NCBI RefSeq assembly: GCF_001552295.1 | Contig: NZ_BCQX01000010.1 | Span: 1 to 33,027, forward strand | Direction: 5' to 3' | DNA length: 33,027 bases | Source of the DNA: Globicatella sanguinis NBRC 15551 | Lineage (GTDB): Bacteria > Bacillota > Bacilli > Lactobacillales > Aerococcaceae | In this document: positions 17,074 through 25,409 of the stretch, piece by piece | Layout of the letters: the number at the start of each line of letters is the position of its first letter | How positions within the stretch are numbered: position 1 is the first letter of the stretch | Program-made: the position numbers and the translations under genes | Notes under the pieces: model-generated | Told to the model about the DNA's origin: nothing | Database searches by the model: none | The model's input: the letters and a program-made list of their open reading frames with translations, nothing else

Positions 17074-17761
17074 ATGTCAATGGAGTACATTAAAAAAAGC
17101 GCCACAACAAGACGCTTTCCCTATTTATTTTATTTTAGGTACGCAACAATTTCCACAATTAGAAAAAGCTGCACAAATTGAAAAGTTTATGGCCGTGCTA
17201 ACAGAAGCTTGCCAACATGGCATTCGTTATTTTCAATTCCGTGATAAAGATGGGTCCATTCTAACGGATATAGAGCGATTGGAGCTAGCACAAAAAGCAC
17301 AAGCTATCTGTCAACAATACAATGTCATTTTTTTCATTAATGATGATGTTGAAATGGCCATTCAACTTCAAGCTGATGGCTTACATATCGGTCAAACAGA
17401 TCCACAAGCACAAAAAGTACGCGACTTAATTGGTGATAATATGCTATTAGGCGTGTCTGCTCACACTGTCGAACAAGTGCAACAAGCGATTGATGACGGT
17501 GCCGATTATGTTGGCTGTGGACCGATTTTTACTACACAATCAAAAGTAAATGTCCGCCCGGCCATTGGTCCTGAATTATTCAGCCAATTACAAGCCGTCA
17601 ATCCTGATTTTCCAGTTTTTGCGATTGGGGGCATACACTTAGATAATGTCGCACAAGTTCAAAAAATGAATCCTGATGCGATTTGCGTTATTTCTGAAAT
17701 TAGCGCATCCAACGATATTGAGATGGCCATTCAACAATTAAGCCACTCTCAAACTATTTAA
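17066..17761 (+). CDS. thiE: Thiamin-phosphate synthase
   Basis: Joins HMP pyrophosphate and hydroxyethylthiazole phosphate to give thiamin phosphate. It is a TIM barrel. Visible marks are GIRYFQFRDKDGS (the usual QxR-K block), FFINDDVEMAIQLQADGLHIGQTD, LLGVSAHT, DYVGCGPIFTTQSK (phosphate loop) and FAIGGI. Length is 231, slightly longer at the N-terminus than typical. It is the last gene of the riboswitch-controlled operon, overlapping thiD by eight bases, and is followed by a large terminator hairpin. No thiamin-phosphate kinase or thiamin pyrophosphokinase gene lies here. Confidence 0.94.
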   Translation: MNRCQWSTLKKAPQQDAFPIYFILGTQQFPQLEKAAQIEKFMAVLTEACQHGIRYFQFRDKDGSILTDIERLELAQKAQAICQQYNVIFFINDDVEMAIQLQADGLHIGQTDPQAQKVRDLIGDNMLLGVSAHTVEQVQQAIDDGADYVGCGPIFTTQSKVNVRPAIGPELFSQLQAVNPDFPVFAIGGIHLDNVAQVQKMNPDAICVISEISASNDIEMAIQQLSHSQTI

Positions 17762-17867
17762 TTATACGTATTACTTTTATAAACCTTTGGCATTTTTATA
17801 ACCAGTGAATACTTTCCACACAGCTTTTATTTGCCATTCATTGATCCCGAATAAAATGCCAACAAAT

Positions 17868-17949
17868 TTAACCTAGCAGACAACTGATAGTCAAGGCTGA
17901 ACTTCTCATTGAAATCAGGTCCGGATTATCCTTCACTGCTAGGTTTTTT
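17868..17949 (+). terminator. Terminator of the thiamin operon
   Basis: AACCTAGCAG (17870-17879) pairs perfectly with CTGCTAGGTT (17936-17945), followed by six T on the plus strand. The 56-base interior is only partly self-complementary. It also lies 23 bases past the stop of the convergent esterase gene, but the T-run there is poor. A second inverted repeat (TTGGCATTTT.../...AAAATGCCAA, 17787-17862) precedes it. Confidence 0.8.
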
Positions 17950-17971
17950 GTTACGCACTGGAACGCATTAA

Positions 17972-19447
17972 TTATTTACCTAAATGTTCAATCGTCATGA
18001 CATCGGGAATTTCATCAACATCTATTGCACCACTTTTAATAAAATCAGCTAATACCCCACGGAATTGACGTCCATAATAATCAACAGCTTCTTTGGTCAT
18101 CCCTAAAAGAATTGGCGATTGCGGGTGATTATTGCCAAAAGCTAAACTCAAATCAATCGTATGGCTAGCTCCTAAGAGATGTCCTTCTCCCCAATGCATT
18201 AAATAATAATACATCGCTCTTTGCGAATTGGCATAACGTTGCGCAAAAGATTCCGCACCGTCTATAAAAATATCGTGTGACAATGTTTTTAATTTCTGTT
18301 CGATCAAGCGTTTAATGCCAGGTAAACTGCCCGCTAATTTTAAATAACTATCTTCGCCAATAAAAGCCGCCGCTTCACGTGTTGTGGCCCCAATTAACAC
18401 ATCTAAGCGTTGCGTAGCTTTTGTCCAAGCAGCTTCAGCCTCTTCCTTCGTTGGTAATGGATAAACGCCATAATGTGGTGCAAAGAACATGTTTTTGGCA
18501 TAACCTTCTTCGTCTATATTGGCTATCATTTGATCTTGTTTCGCTAGTATTTCTTCAAGCGTCGCGTCGATTGGCAATTGGTTATAAGCTGCTAACATTT
18601 GACAATTCATTTCATTACGATCATCCATCGTCGCAAAAGGTGAACTGGCGATTATTACTTTTTGGAACAGTTCTTGTGTTCCTTGTGCAATCATTAAATA
18701 TTGGACTGCATTGGCACCAGCCGATTCGCCGTAAAGCGTCACTTGTTGGTTATCGCCACCAAAATAGCCTATGTTACGATGAATCCATTTTAAAGCTTCT
18801 ATTTGGTCTAATAATCCTAAATTAGCGAAATGTCCGTCACGGTCTCTTAAATAACCTAAAACGCCCAGACGATAACTAATACTCACCACAATTATACGAT
18901 GTTCCGATACTAGTAATTGCGGGTCATAAGATTTTATATCGATACCTCCATTTCCATAACCACCACCATGAATCCATACTAACACTGGCAGTTTCTCATT
19001 TGGTTGAATATCTTTTGGCAATGTAATGGATAAATACTGTCCAAATTCATCTTGAGGAATCGCATCATATTGGACTCCACCATAGAACTCCTCAAATCCC
19101 GAACGATTTTGTACACTTAAAGGAGCGGGTGTCATCATATCAAAGATCCCTTCAGGATAGTTATACAATTCAGGAGCGCCGTAACGTTCTGAAATGGCAT
19201 AACGAATTCCTTGTACGCGCAGAACCGTTTCATCTTCCCATCCTCTAAACGTGCCATTATCAGTCTGCCACTGTAGTTTTTGACGACTATTTTGACTGTT
19301 AATTAAATCTCTCATAGTCGGTTGAATCCGATAGGTACCTAATGGTAGTCGTTGTGCTAAATCGACTTTTTTATAAGTCCAAGCAGCTAATCCAAGTGCT
19401 CCTAAACTACTTAAGCCACCTAAGATAAATTTTTGGTATGTTTTCAT
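17972..19447 (-). CDS. Membrane-anchored type-B carboxylesterase
   Basis: An alpha/beta hydrolase of the carboxylesterase type-B family (PnbA-like), hydrolysing an unknown carboxylic ester. The oxyanion loop is HGGGYGNGG (from residue 160) and the nucleophile elbow GESAGA has Ser242. The acid is probably Glu358 in GATTREAAAF, and the His is His429 in GASHTIDLSLAFG. The open frame starts at a TTG at 19483, but GAGGGAGA lies just before the ATG at 19447, which I take as the start (491 residues). Residues 7-25 form a hydrophobic helix after a short basic stretch, so it is likely anchored with the enzyme outside. Cytosolic PnbA enzymes lack this. It has its own extended -10 (TGATATGAT, rev. at 19493-19501). 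Confidence 0.85.
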   Translation of the reverse strand: MKTYQKFILGGLSSLGALGLAAWTYKKVDLAQRLPLGTYRIQPTMRDLINSQNSRQKLQWQTDNGTFRGWEDETVLRVQGIRYAISERYGAPELYNYPEGIFDMMTPAPLSVQNRSGFEEFYGGVQYDAIPQDEFGQYLSITLPKDIQPNEKLPVLVWIHGGGYGNGGIDIKSYDPQLLVSEHRIIVVSISYRLGVLGYLRDRDGHFANLGLLDQIEALKWIHRNIGYFGGDNQQVTLYGESAGANAVQYLMIAQGTQELFQKVIIASSPFATMDDRNEMNCQMLAAYNQLPIDATLEEILAKQDQMIANIDEEGYAKNMFFAPHYGVYPLPTKEEAEAAWTKATQRLDVLIGATTREAAAFIGEDSYLKLAGSLPGIKRLIEQKLKTLSHDIFIDGAESFAQRYANSQRAMYYYLMHWGEGHLLGASHTIDLSLAFGNNHPQSPILLGMTKEAVDYYGRQFRGVLADFIKSGAIDVDEIPDVMTIEHLGK

Positions 19448-19570
19448 ATAATAGTCTCCCTCGATAAAAATTAATTGTCTCAATGTAAATTTATCATATC
19501 AAAATCCAGTTCGACTGACTAGCCTTAGGCGTTCATTAAAGCTATCACGTTCCGGGTAAACTCACGTACA

Positions 19571-19805
19571 TTAGATGATCAAAAAACTATCATGTTCTCC
19601 CACCAACGCACTGGCATCAGTCATAAAAAATGAACAAAATCCGACAAACTAACTAGTATTAGCTTATCAAAACGCTATGATGCTACCAGACCAACACACT
19701 GGCATCAGTCGTAAAAAAAGGACAAAAACGCCCGAATGACCGGCATCAAACAATAAAAAAAGGACAAAATCGCCCGAATGACCGGCATCAAACAATAAAA
19801 AAAGC
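19571..19805. repeat. Nested tandem repeats (88 and 42 bases)
   Basis: An 88-base unit starting TTAGATGATC (19571) recurs diverged at 19659 (TTAGCTTATC). Both contain ACTGGCATCAGTC-TAAAAAA. Its right half then repeats with period 42: about 19699-19740, 19741-19782 and a partial copy from 19783 (CGGCATCAAACAATAAAAAA, then AGGACAAAATCGCCCGAATGA). The last two copies are nearly identical. No gene is seen. It fills most of the 19448-19941 gap. Confidence 0.8.
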
Positions 19806-19857
19806 TATCAAAATCCTTCCAATACACGAAGTATTTGAAATTCATTTGATAGCTTTG
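19794..19857 (-). terminator. Terminator of the ABC exporter operon
   Basis: AAAGCTATCAAAAT (from 19801) pairs with ATTTGATAGCTTT with one bulge, and an inner stem TTCCAATAC/GTATTTGAA follows. On the minus strand the hairpin ends in a run of seven T. It lies about 85 bases past the stop of the second exporter gene and directly abuts the tandem repeat. Confidence 0.8.
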
Positions 19858-19941
19858 TCGCTATATGTTACGAAGGTTAGACATAAACTTTTTAAAAGCT
19901 ATCTAGTCATACCTCTAGTTTTAAATCAAGAGTGACCTTCT

Positions 19942-21705
19942 TTATTTCGCAAATTGACTTTGATACAATTCGTAATAAAATCCTTTTTGATCTAATAAAC
20001 TTTGATGGTTCCCTTGTTCAATAATTTGACCATCCTTCATCACTAAAATACGGTCAGCTTCTTGAATCGTTGAAAGTCGATGGGCAATAACAAAACTTGT
20101 CCGTCCTTTCATTAAACGAGCCATCGCTTTTTGAATCAGTTGCTCTAAACGTGTATCGACTGAACTGGTTGCTTCATCTAAAATCAAGATTTTTGGATTC
20201 GATAATAACGCACGGGCGATGGTTAATAATTGTTTTTGTCCTAATGAAATATTACTTGATTCTTGATTCATTAGCATTTGATAACCACCCGGTAAAGTAC
20301 GGATAAAATGATCGACATTGGCTGCTTTAGCTGCTGCTACAATTTCTTCATCGGTCGCATCGAGATTACCGAAGCGCAGGTTTTCATTAATGGTTGCTTC
20401 ATATAACCAAGCATCTTGTAAAACCATACCGAATTGTTGACGATATTCTTGTCTTGGTAAATCGCGAATATCAATGCCATCTACTTTGATAGAACCCTTC
20501 GTGACATCATAGAATCTCATTAACAAGTTAATCATCGTTGTTTTACCAGCACCAGTTGGCCCGACAATCGCCACCATTTCTCCGGGTTGCACTTCCACAT
20601 TGAAGTTTTGAATTAAGGGCTGCTCTGGATTATATGCAAAGGACACATTGTCGAATTGCACATGCCCTGTTAAAGGTTTGGTTAAATGTTGAGTGACTTC
20701 TGACACTTCTTCCTCTTCATCTAACACTTCAAAAATACGATCAAGGGCCGCTTTAGCACTTTGTAATGGACCCGATAATTGGGTAATCGTTTGAATCGGT
20801 TGGTTAACTTGCCATACATATTGTACAAAAGCTTGTAAGTTACCAATCGTTAATTTACCCGCCATTACCATTTGCCCACCAAAGAAGGCTAATAATAAAT
20901 AAGTAATATGAGAGACTACGCTGACAAAAGGCACCATTAAAGAAGAAATAAAACTTGCTTTAAAACCAGTTTGTTCTAAGTCATCTGTAATTCGTTGAAA
21001 ATCTTCACGTGCATTATCTTCACGACCATATAATTTAATGACATTAAAGCCAGAGAAATTCTCTTGAATATAACCATTCATTTCTCCTAAGATTTTAGCT
21101 TGTCGTTTGAAATAAGGTTGTGATTTTTTCAAAATTGCTTGCGCTACAAAATAGGAAATAGGCATACTAATAAAAATGATGGTACCTAATAAAGGATTTA
21201 AAATTAACATCATCACAATAACAAGCACAATACTTAAAATCGCATTAATGATTTGTAAAACACTTTGTTGTAAGGCATTGGATACAGACTCAACGTCATT
21301 CGTTAAACGTCCTAATAAATCACCAAATGAGTGACCATCAATATACGAAACGGGCAGTTTATTTAATTTCGCATTTAAATCGCGACGAATATCATGCATC
21401 GCTCCTTGTACTGCTTCCGTAATATAGTAGTTAGAACCATAAGTGGTTGTTTGCCATAATAACCCTCTAAAGAAGTAAATGACTAACCAGATTAGGATAA
21501 AACGATAGTTAATCCCTGCAACTGGAACGCCTTGCATCATTTCTGTGACATTTTGAGTAATCTCCGTCATAATCAAACCTAATACATAAGGTTCTAGCAC
21601 ATTCATAATGGCTGCAAATACTGTATAAAATAAAGATAAAAATACCGCAGAGCGATAGTGTTTCAAATAATCCCACGCTCTTAAAAAGACATTACGTTGT
21701 TTCAT
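19942..21705 (-). CDS. Heterodimeric ABC exporter subunit with catalytically complete NBD
   Basis: A 587-residue half-transporter: six transmembrane helices (about 20-330) followed by an ATPase domain. Walker A is GPTGAGKTT (382-390), Walker B ILILDE with the catalytic Glu511, and the switch His542 (IAHRLST). The signature is atypical: SLGQ in place of SGGQ (486-490). This is the mirror image of the partner protein encoded just upstream, which has a normal signature but lacks the Glu and His. The pair therefore forms one working and one degenerate ATP site, as in LmrCD, BmrCD and TM287/288. Substrates are unknown; drug or lipid export is the family rule. AAAGGAG lies before the ATG, 15 bases after the partner gene. 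Confidence 0.92.
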   Translation of the reverse strand: MKQRNVFLRAWDYLKHYRSAVFLSLFYTVFAAIMNVLEPYVLGLIMTEITQNVTEMMQGVPVAGINYRFILIWLVIYFFRGLLWQTTTYGSNYYITEAVQGAMHDIRRDLNAKLNKLPVSYIDGHSFGDLLGRLTNDVESVSNALQQSVLQIINAILSIVLVIVMMLILNPLLGTIIFISMPISYFVAQAILKKSQPYFKRQAKILGEMNGYIQENFSGFNVIKLYGREDNAREDFQRITDDLEQTGFKASFISSLMVPFVSVVSHITYLLLAFFGGQMVMAGKLTIGNLQAFVQYVWQVNQPIQTITQLSGPLQSAKAALDRIFEVLDEEEEVSEVTQHLTKPLTGHVQFDNVSFAYNPEQPLIQNFNVEVQPGEMVAIVGPTGAGKTTMINLLMRFYDVTKGSIKVDGIDIRDLPRQEYRQQFGMVLQDAWLYEATINENLRFGNLDATDEEIVAAAKAANVDHFIRTLPGGYQMLMNQESSNISLGQKQLLTIARALLSNPKILILDEATSSVDTRLEQLIQKAMARLMKGRTSFVIAHRLSTIQEADRILVMKDGQIIEQGNHQSLLDQKGFYYELYQSQFAK

Positions 21706-21720
21706 TTATATCGCTCCTTT

Positions 21721-23457
21721 CTATTCTTCTGTCATTGACTGTTGATTCAATTGCGAATTGGCAATTTCTCGATAAATCTGATTTGTTTTTAATAATTCTT
21801 CGTGAGTGCCTCGTCCGACAATTTCCCCTTTATCTAAGACAATGATTTGATCCGCATTCATAATCGTGCCGACTCTTTGTGCAACGATTAATACGGTTGA
21901 TTCTTTCGTAACTTCTTTTAAGCGACGTCTTAATTCCGCATCAGTACGGTAATCCAAAGCTGAAAAACTATCATCAAAGATAAAGATTTCCGGTTGTTTC
22001 ACCACCGCTCTAGCAATCGAAAGACGTTGTTTTTGCCCTCCTGAAAGGTTAACACCACCTTCAGAAAGATGTGTTTGGAATCGCTCTTGAGTTCGTTTAA
22101 TAAAGTCACTTGCTTGCGATACATCACTGGCTTTTTCTAATTCTTTATCAGTCGCGTTATATTTACCATAACGTAAGTTCTCACCGATTGTTCCCGTAAA
22201 TAATAAAGCTTTTTGCGGTATGAAACCAATTTTTTGACGCAATGCTTTCAAATTATAATCGCGAACATCAACGCCATCTACTAATATTCTTCCTAAACTA
22301 ACATCAAAGAAACGTGGAATTAACTGAACGAGTGTCGATTTCCCGCTACCGGTACTCCCAATAAAGGCAATGGTTTCACCCGGTTTGGTTTTGAAACTAA
22401 TATTATGTAGGACTGGACTTTCAGTTTCACCAGGATATGCAAAGGTTACATTATCAAATTCTAAGTAGCCTCTTTGTTCAGTCTCAGTGATACCATTTGG
22501 ATTTGGATCAATCGAAATTGGTAAGTCTAAAATTTCTTGTAGACGACTAGCTGAAACAGCTGTACGTGGGTACATCATAAATAAGTTTGCGAATAGCATA
22601 AAGGAGAATAAGGCATGGAAGGCATATTCAATGAATGCTACTAAATCCCCTACTTGTAAACTGCCTTGTTCAATCGGTTTTAAGGCAAACCACATAATTA
22701 AGACAATAATCCAAATTAAAACATGGGTAAATAAACTTGGAGCTAAGCCTAATAATTTAAAAAGTTTTTTAGAAGTATCGGCATAAGTTGTATTTTGAGT
22801 TTCAAAACGCTCTTCTTGATATTCTTCACGAGCGAAAGCACGAATGACTCGTAGCCCCGTTAAGTTTTCTCTGGCATATTGATTAACACGATCTAACGTA
22901 GCTTGTTGTTTTTCCGATAAAGGACGCGTTTTAACCGCAATCCAATAGATAGAATAACCTATGATAGGAATCGCGAATAATAATAACCAAGCTAATGAAG
23001 GACTGGTAATTAAAATCATCACCATACTAAAGAACATCATTAAGGGGGTAACGACACCCATTCTTAAAGACATATCGGCGAATTGCATTAATACAAAGGC
23101 ATCACTTGAAACACGAGTGACTAAGGATGAAACACCGATTTGTTCATATTCATGGTGGGAATATTGTTGAATTTTATCAAATAAATCATTACGCATTTCC
23201 TTAATCATTAAGGTCGTTAATTTACTAGAAGCATATGATAAGATGATGCGCCCGAAGAGTCCGGCAATGATTAAGATAAACATCATCAAAGCCCAAAAAT
23301 AAAGTCTTTCTTGATTCTTAGGCAAAATGCCTTCATCAATCATACGTGCAAGGATAGTTGGTAAACCTAAGTTTATCGCCACAAAAAAAATAGCCCCAAG
23401 GCCATCCAATGCAAGCAGTTTTGGATATTTTTTTAAATAACTAAAAATATATTTCAT
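21721..23457 (-). CDS. Heterodimeric ABC exporter subunit with degenerate NBD
   Basis: A 578-residue half-transporter with six transmembrane helices (about 15-300) and an ATPase domain. Walker A is GSTGSGKST (367-375) and the signature LSGGQ (471-475) is normal. Walker B is IFIFDD, so Asp496 replaces the catalytic Glu, and Gln527 (VAQRVGT) replaces the switch His. This marks it as the non-hydrolysing partner. Its signature completes the active ATP site on the other subunit. It is the first gene of a two-gene operon with a good promoter and an AAGGGG ribosome binding site rather far (about 12 bases) from the ATG. No regulator gene is adjacent. Confidence 0.92.
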   Translation of the reverse strand: MKYIFSYLKKYPKLLALDGLGAIFFVAINLGLPTILARMIDEGILPKNQERLYFWALMMFILIIAGLFGRIILSYASSKLTTLMIKEMRNDLFDKIQQYSHHEYEQIGVSSLVTRVSSDAFVLMQFADMSLRMGVVTPLMMFFSMVMILITSPSLAWLLLFAIPIIGYSIYWIAVKTRPLSEKQQATLDRVNQYARENLTGLRVIRAFAREEYQEERFETQNTTYADTSKKLFKLLGLAPSLFTHVLIWIIVLIMWFALKPIEQGSLQVGDLVAFIEYAFHALFSFMLFANLFMMYPRTAVSASRLQEILDLPISIDPNPNGITETEQRGYLEFDNVTFAYPGETESPVLHNISFKTKPGETIAFIGSTGSGKSTLVQLIPRFFDVSLGRILVDGVDVRDYNLKALRQKIGFIPQKALLFTGTIGENLRYGKYNATDKELEKASDVSQASDFIKRTQERFQTHLSEGGVNLSGGQKQRLSIARAVVKQPEIFIFDDSFSALDYRTDAELRRRLKEVTKESTVLIVAQRVGTIMNADQIIVLDKGEIVGRGTHEELLKTNQIYREIANSQLNQQSMTEE

Positions 23458-23493
23458 CTTGTTTTTCTTCCCCTTTCTTTTCTTTACTTTTCA

Positions 23494-23522
23494 ATAGTAA
23501 ACATTTTTTAAAATAAAATCAA
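23494..23522 (-). promoter_or_regulatory. Promoter of the ABC exporter operon
   Basis: On the minus strand -35 TTGATT (23517-23522), 17 bases and -10 TACTAT (23494-23499), about 37 bases before the start codon. Confidence 0.7.
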
Positions 23523-23559
23523 ATACAAAGTTTAAGATTACGTTTTCAAATCATGGGTT

Positions 23560-23650
23560 TTGGATAGTGCTTCTTGATAGTGCTTTTTGATAGTACTTTT
23601 TTAAAGTGCTGCTGAATGATACTGTTTGATGATACGATTTGATGGTGATA
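23560..23650. repeat. Degenerate 13-15-base tandem repeat
   Basis: About six imperfect units of TTGATAGTGCTTTT follow each other (TTGGATAGTGCTTC, TTGATAGTGCTTTT, TGATAGTACTTTTT, then more diverged TGAATGATACTGT and TTGATGATACGAT). It lies just upstream of the exporter promoter. The rest of the 23523-24128 gap holds the thiolase terminator and no supported gene. Confidence 0.6.
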
Positions 23651-23885
23651 TTTAAAGGAACTGCTTGAAAATGGTATTTCGTGCAATCATTATTTTAGAA
23701 CAATCAATGATTAAAGTTTGGTCGCTAGCATTGCTGTGTAAATGACACCTGCCAGCCTCTCTTATATTCTAATTAAATATAAGTAGGAAATTTTTAGGCA
23801 CTAACATTTTCTCCCATAAAATTCCTGTCGATGCCTGCTCCTATAGGAAAGGTAGAATTAGCACGATAGCTTCATCTAAATAATA

Positions 23886-23926
23886 GGAAAAACTCTAGCA
23901 AAACCGAATTAAGGCGTTGCTAGAGT
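23886..23926 (-). terminator. Terminator downstream of the thiolase gene
   Basis: ACTCTAGCAA (23892-23901) pairs perfectly with TTGCTAGAGT (23917-23926), and the minus-strand product ends in TTTTTCC. It lies about 200 bases past the thiolase stop. A smaller hairpin, GTGGGAAG/CTTCCAC, sits between (about 23980-24001). Confidence 0.75.
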
Positions 23927-24128
23927 CATTCATATTAGCATCACAATTGCTACAAGGTGTTGGGGGTCAACGATAGCTAGTGGGAAGTAACATCTTCCAC
24001 CAACTATTGCAGATTGAACAGACTATTCTTAAATACTCTCATCAACTGCCAAATTTCGAAGGTAATTCCATTCACTTGGAGAATCCCAACGTTTTAGCCT
24101 TGTAACAATGTAATCTCTATTTTTGATT

Positions 24129-25307
24129 TCATCGACCGACAATCAACGAGATGCCTTGGCCACCACCGATACAAAGGGTAGCCAAACCATTTTTAGCGTC
24201 ACGTTTCATCATTTCATGGATTAAAGTTACTAAAACACGCGTTCCGCTCGCACCGATTGGGTGTCCTAATGCGATGGCACCACCGTTAACATTCACGATT
24301 TCTGGATTTAATTGTAATTGATCAGTTACCGCAATGGCTTGAGTAGCAAAGGCTTCATTGGCTTCAACTAATTCCAAATCCTCTACTGATAAATTAGCTT
24401 TACGCAAAGCTTTTTCGGTTGCGGGGATTGGACCAAGTCCCATATAGTCTGGATCCACTCCAGCCGTAGCATACGATTTAATGGTTGCCAATGGTGTCAG
24501 GTTTAAGTGCTCAGCTTTTTCCTTCGACATCATCACGACTATCGCTGCACCGTCATTCAATCCAGAAGCATTTCCAGCTGTAACACTGCCCTCTTTTTTA
24601 AAAGCGGGGCTTAATTTTGCTAAGTCCGCTTTGGTCGTATCTGGGCGGACCCCTTCATCCGTTGCAATAATGATTGGGTCGCCTTTTCTTTGCGGAATTG
24701 AAATAGGGACAATTTCTTCTTTAAAACGCTCTGCCTCAATAGCCTTAGCCGCTTTTTGTTGGCTTGAAACCGCAAATTCATCTTGTTTTTCGCGACTAAT
24801 TTGATATTTTTCAGCAATATTTTCAGCGGTAATTCCCATGTGTTCTTGGCTAAAAGCATCGGTTAAACCATCACTGAGCATCATATCGATGGATTGGCGA
24901 TGTCCGATTCTTCCTCCCCATCTCGCTGATAAATCTAAATAAGGGGCTTGTGACATATTTTCAGTTCCCCCTGCAATGACGATTTCACTGTCTCCTAACA
25001 AAATGGACTGTGCACCTAAAATAACGGATTTTAATCCCGATCCACATACTTTATTCACCACATAAGCATTAGTTGTTTCTGATAATCCTGATTTGATGGC
25101 AATTTGACGGGCAATGTTTTGTCCTAAGCCAGCACCTAGTACATTTCCCATAATCACTTCATCCACTGCATCCACCGGTAAATTTAATTGGTTAATAGCC
25201 GTTTGTACTAGCTTGGTCCCTAATTGAACGGCGTCTATATTTTTAAAAACCCCACCAAACTTGCCAATTGGGGTTCTGATGGCAGAAACGATCACGACTT
25301 CTGTCAT
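24129..25307 (-). CDS. Acetyl-CoA C-acetyltransferase (thiolase)
   Basis: Condenses two acetyl-CoA to acetoacetyl-CoA or runs the reverse thiolysis. It has the exact 392-residue length of biosynthetic-type thiolases. The nucleophile is Cys88 (NKVCGSGLKS), the second Cys is Cys379 (TLCIGGGQG), and the base is His349 (GGAIALGHPIGASG). All catalytic residues are intact. It has an AAGGAGG ribosome binding site and its own strong promoter in the 102-base gap after the acyl-CoA dehydrogenase gene. In lactic acid bacteria acetoacetyl-CoA usually feeds the mevalonate pathway, often through a fused MvaE. No mevalonate gene is here, and the neighbour suggests fatty-acyl or branched acyl-CoA metabolism instead. 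Confidence 0.93.
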   Translation of the reverse strand: MTEVVIVSAIRTPIGKFGGVFKNIDAVQLGTKLVQTAINQLNLPVDAVDEVIMGNVLGAGLGQNIARQIAIKSGLSETTNAYVVNKVCGSGLKSVILGAQSILLGDSEIVIAGGTENMSQAPYLDLSARWGGRIGHRQSIDMMLSDGLTDAFSQEHMGITAENIAEKYQISREKQDEFAVSSQQKAAKAIEAERFKEEIVPISIPQRKGDPIIIATDEGVRPDTTKADLAKLSPAFKKEGSVTAGNASGLNDGAAIVVMMSKEKAEHLNLTPLATIKSYATAGVDPDYMGLGPIPATEKALRKANLSVEDLELVEANEAFATQAIAVTDQLQLNPEIVNVNGGAIALGHPIGASGTRVLVTLIHEMMKRDAKNGLATLCIGGGQGISLIVGR

Positions 25308-25344
25308 TGAATACCTCCTTACTTCACTTTCTTGTTATTTAACT

Positions 25345-25373
25345 ATCATAATCTTTTCGAGCTGTTTTGTAAA
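25345..25373 (-). promoter_or_regulatory. Promoter of the thiolase gene
   Basis: On the minus strand -35 TTTACA (25368-25373), a 17-base spacer and -10 TATGAT (25345-25350). It gives the thiolase expression independent of the cre-controlled upstream gene. Confidence 0.7.
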
Positions 25374-25409
25374 ATTTTATAGAACAATCATTTAAATTAA
25401 TGAACGATC

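Noticed and set aside
19571-19805. CRISPR array
   Set aside because: The repeats are directly adjacent and differ in length, there are no unique spacers of constant size, and no cas genes are present.
24029-24142. 38-codon minus-strand frame overlapping the thiolase stop (DEIKNRDYIVTRLKRWDSPS...)
   Set aside because: It looks somewhat protein-like and would start at TTG, but it has no ribosome binding site and its length is within chance for this base composition.
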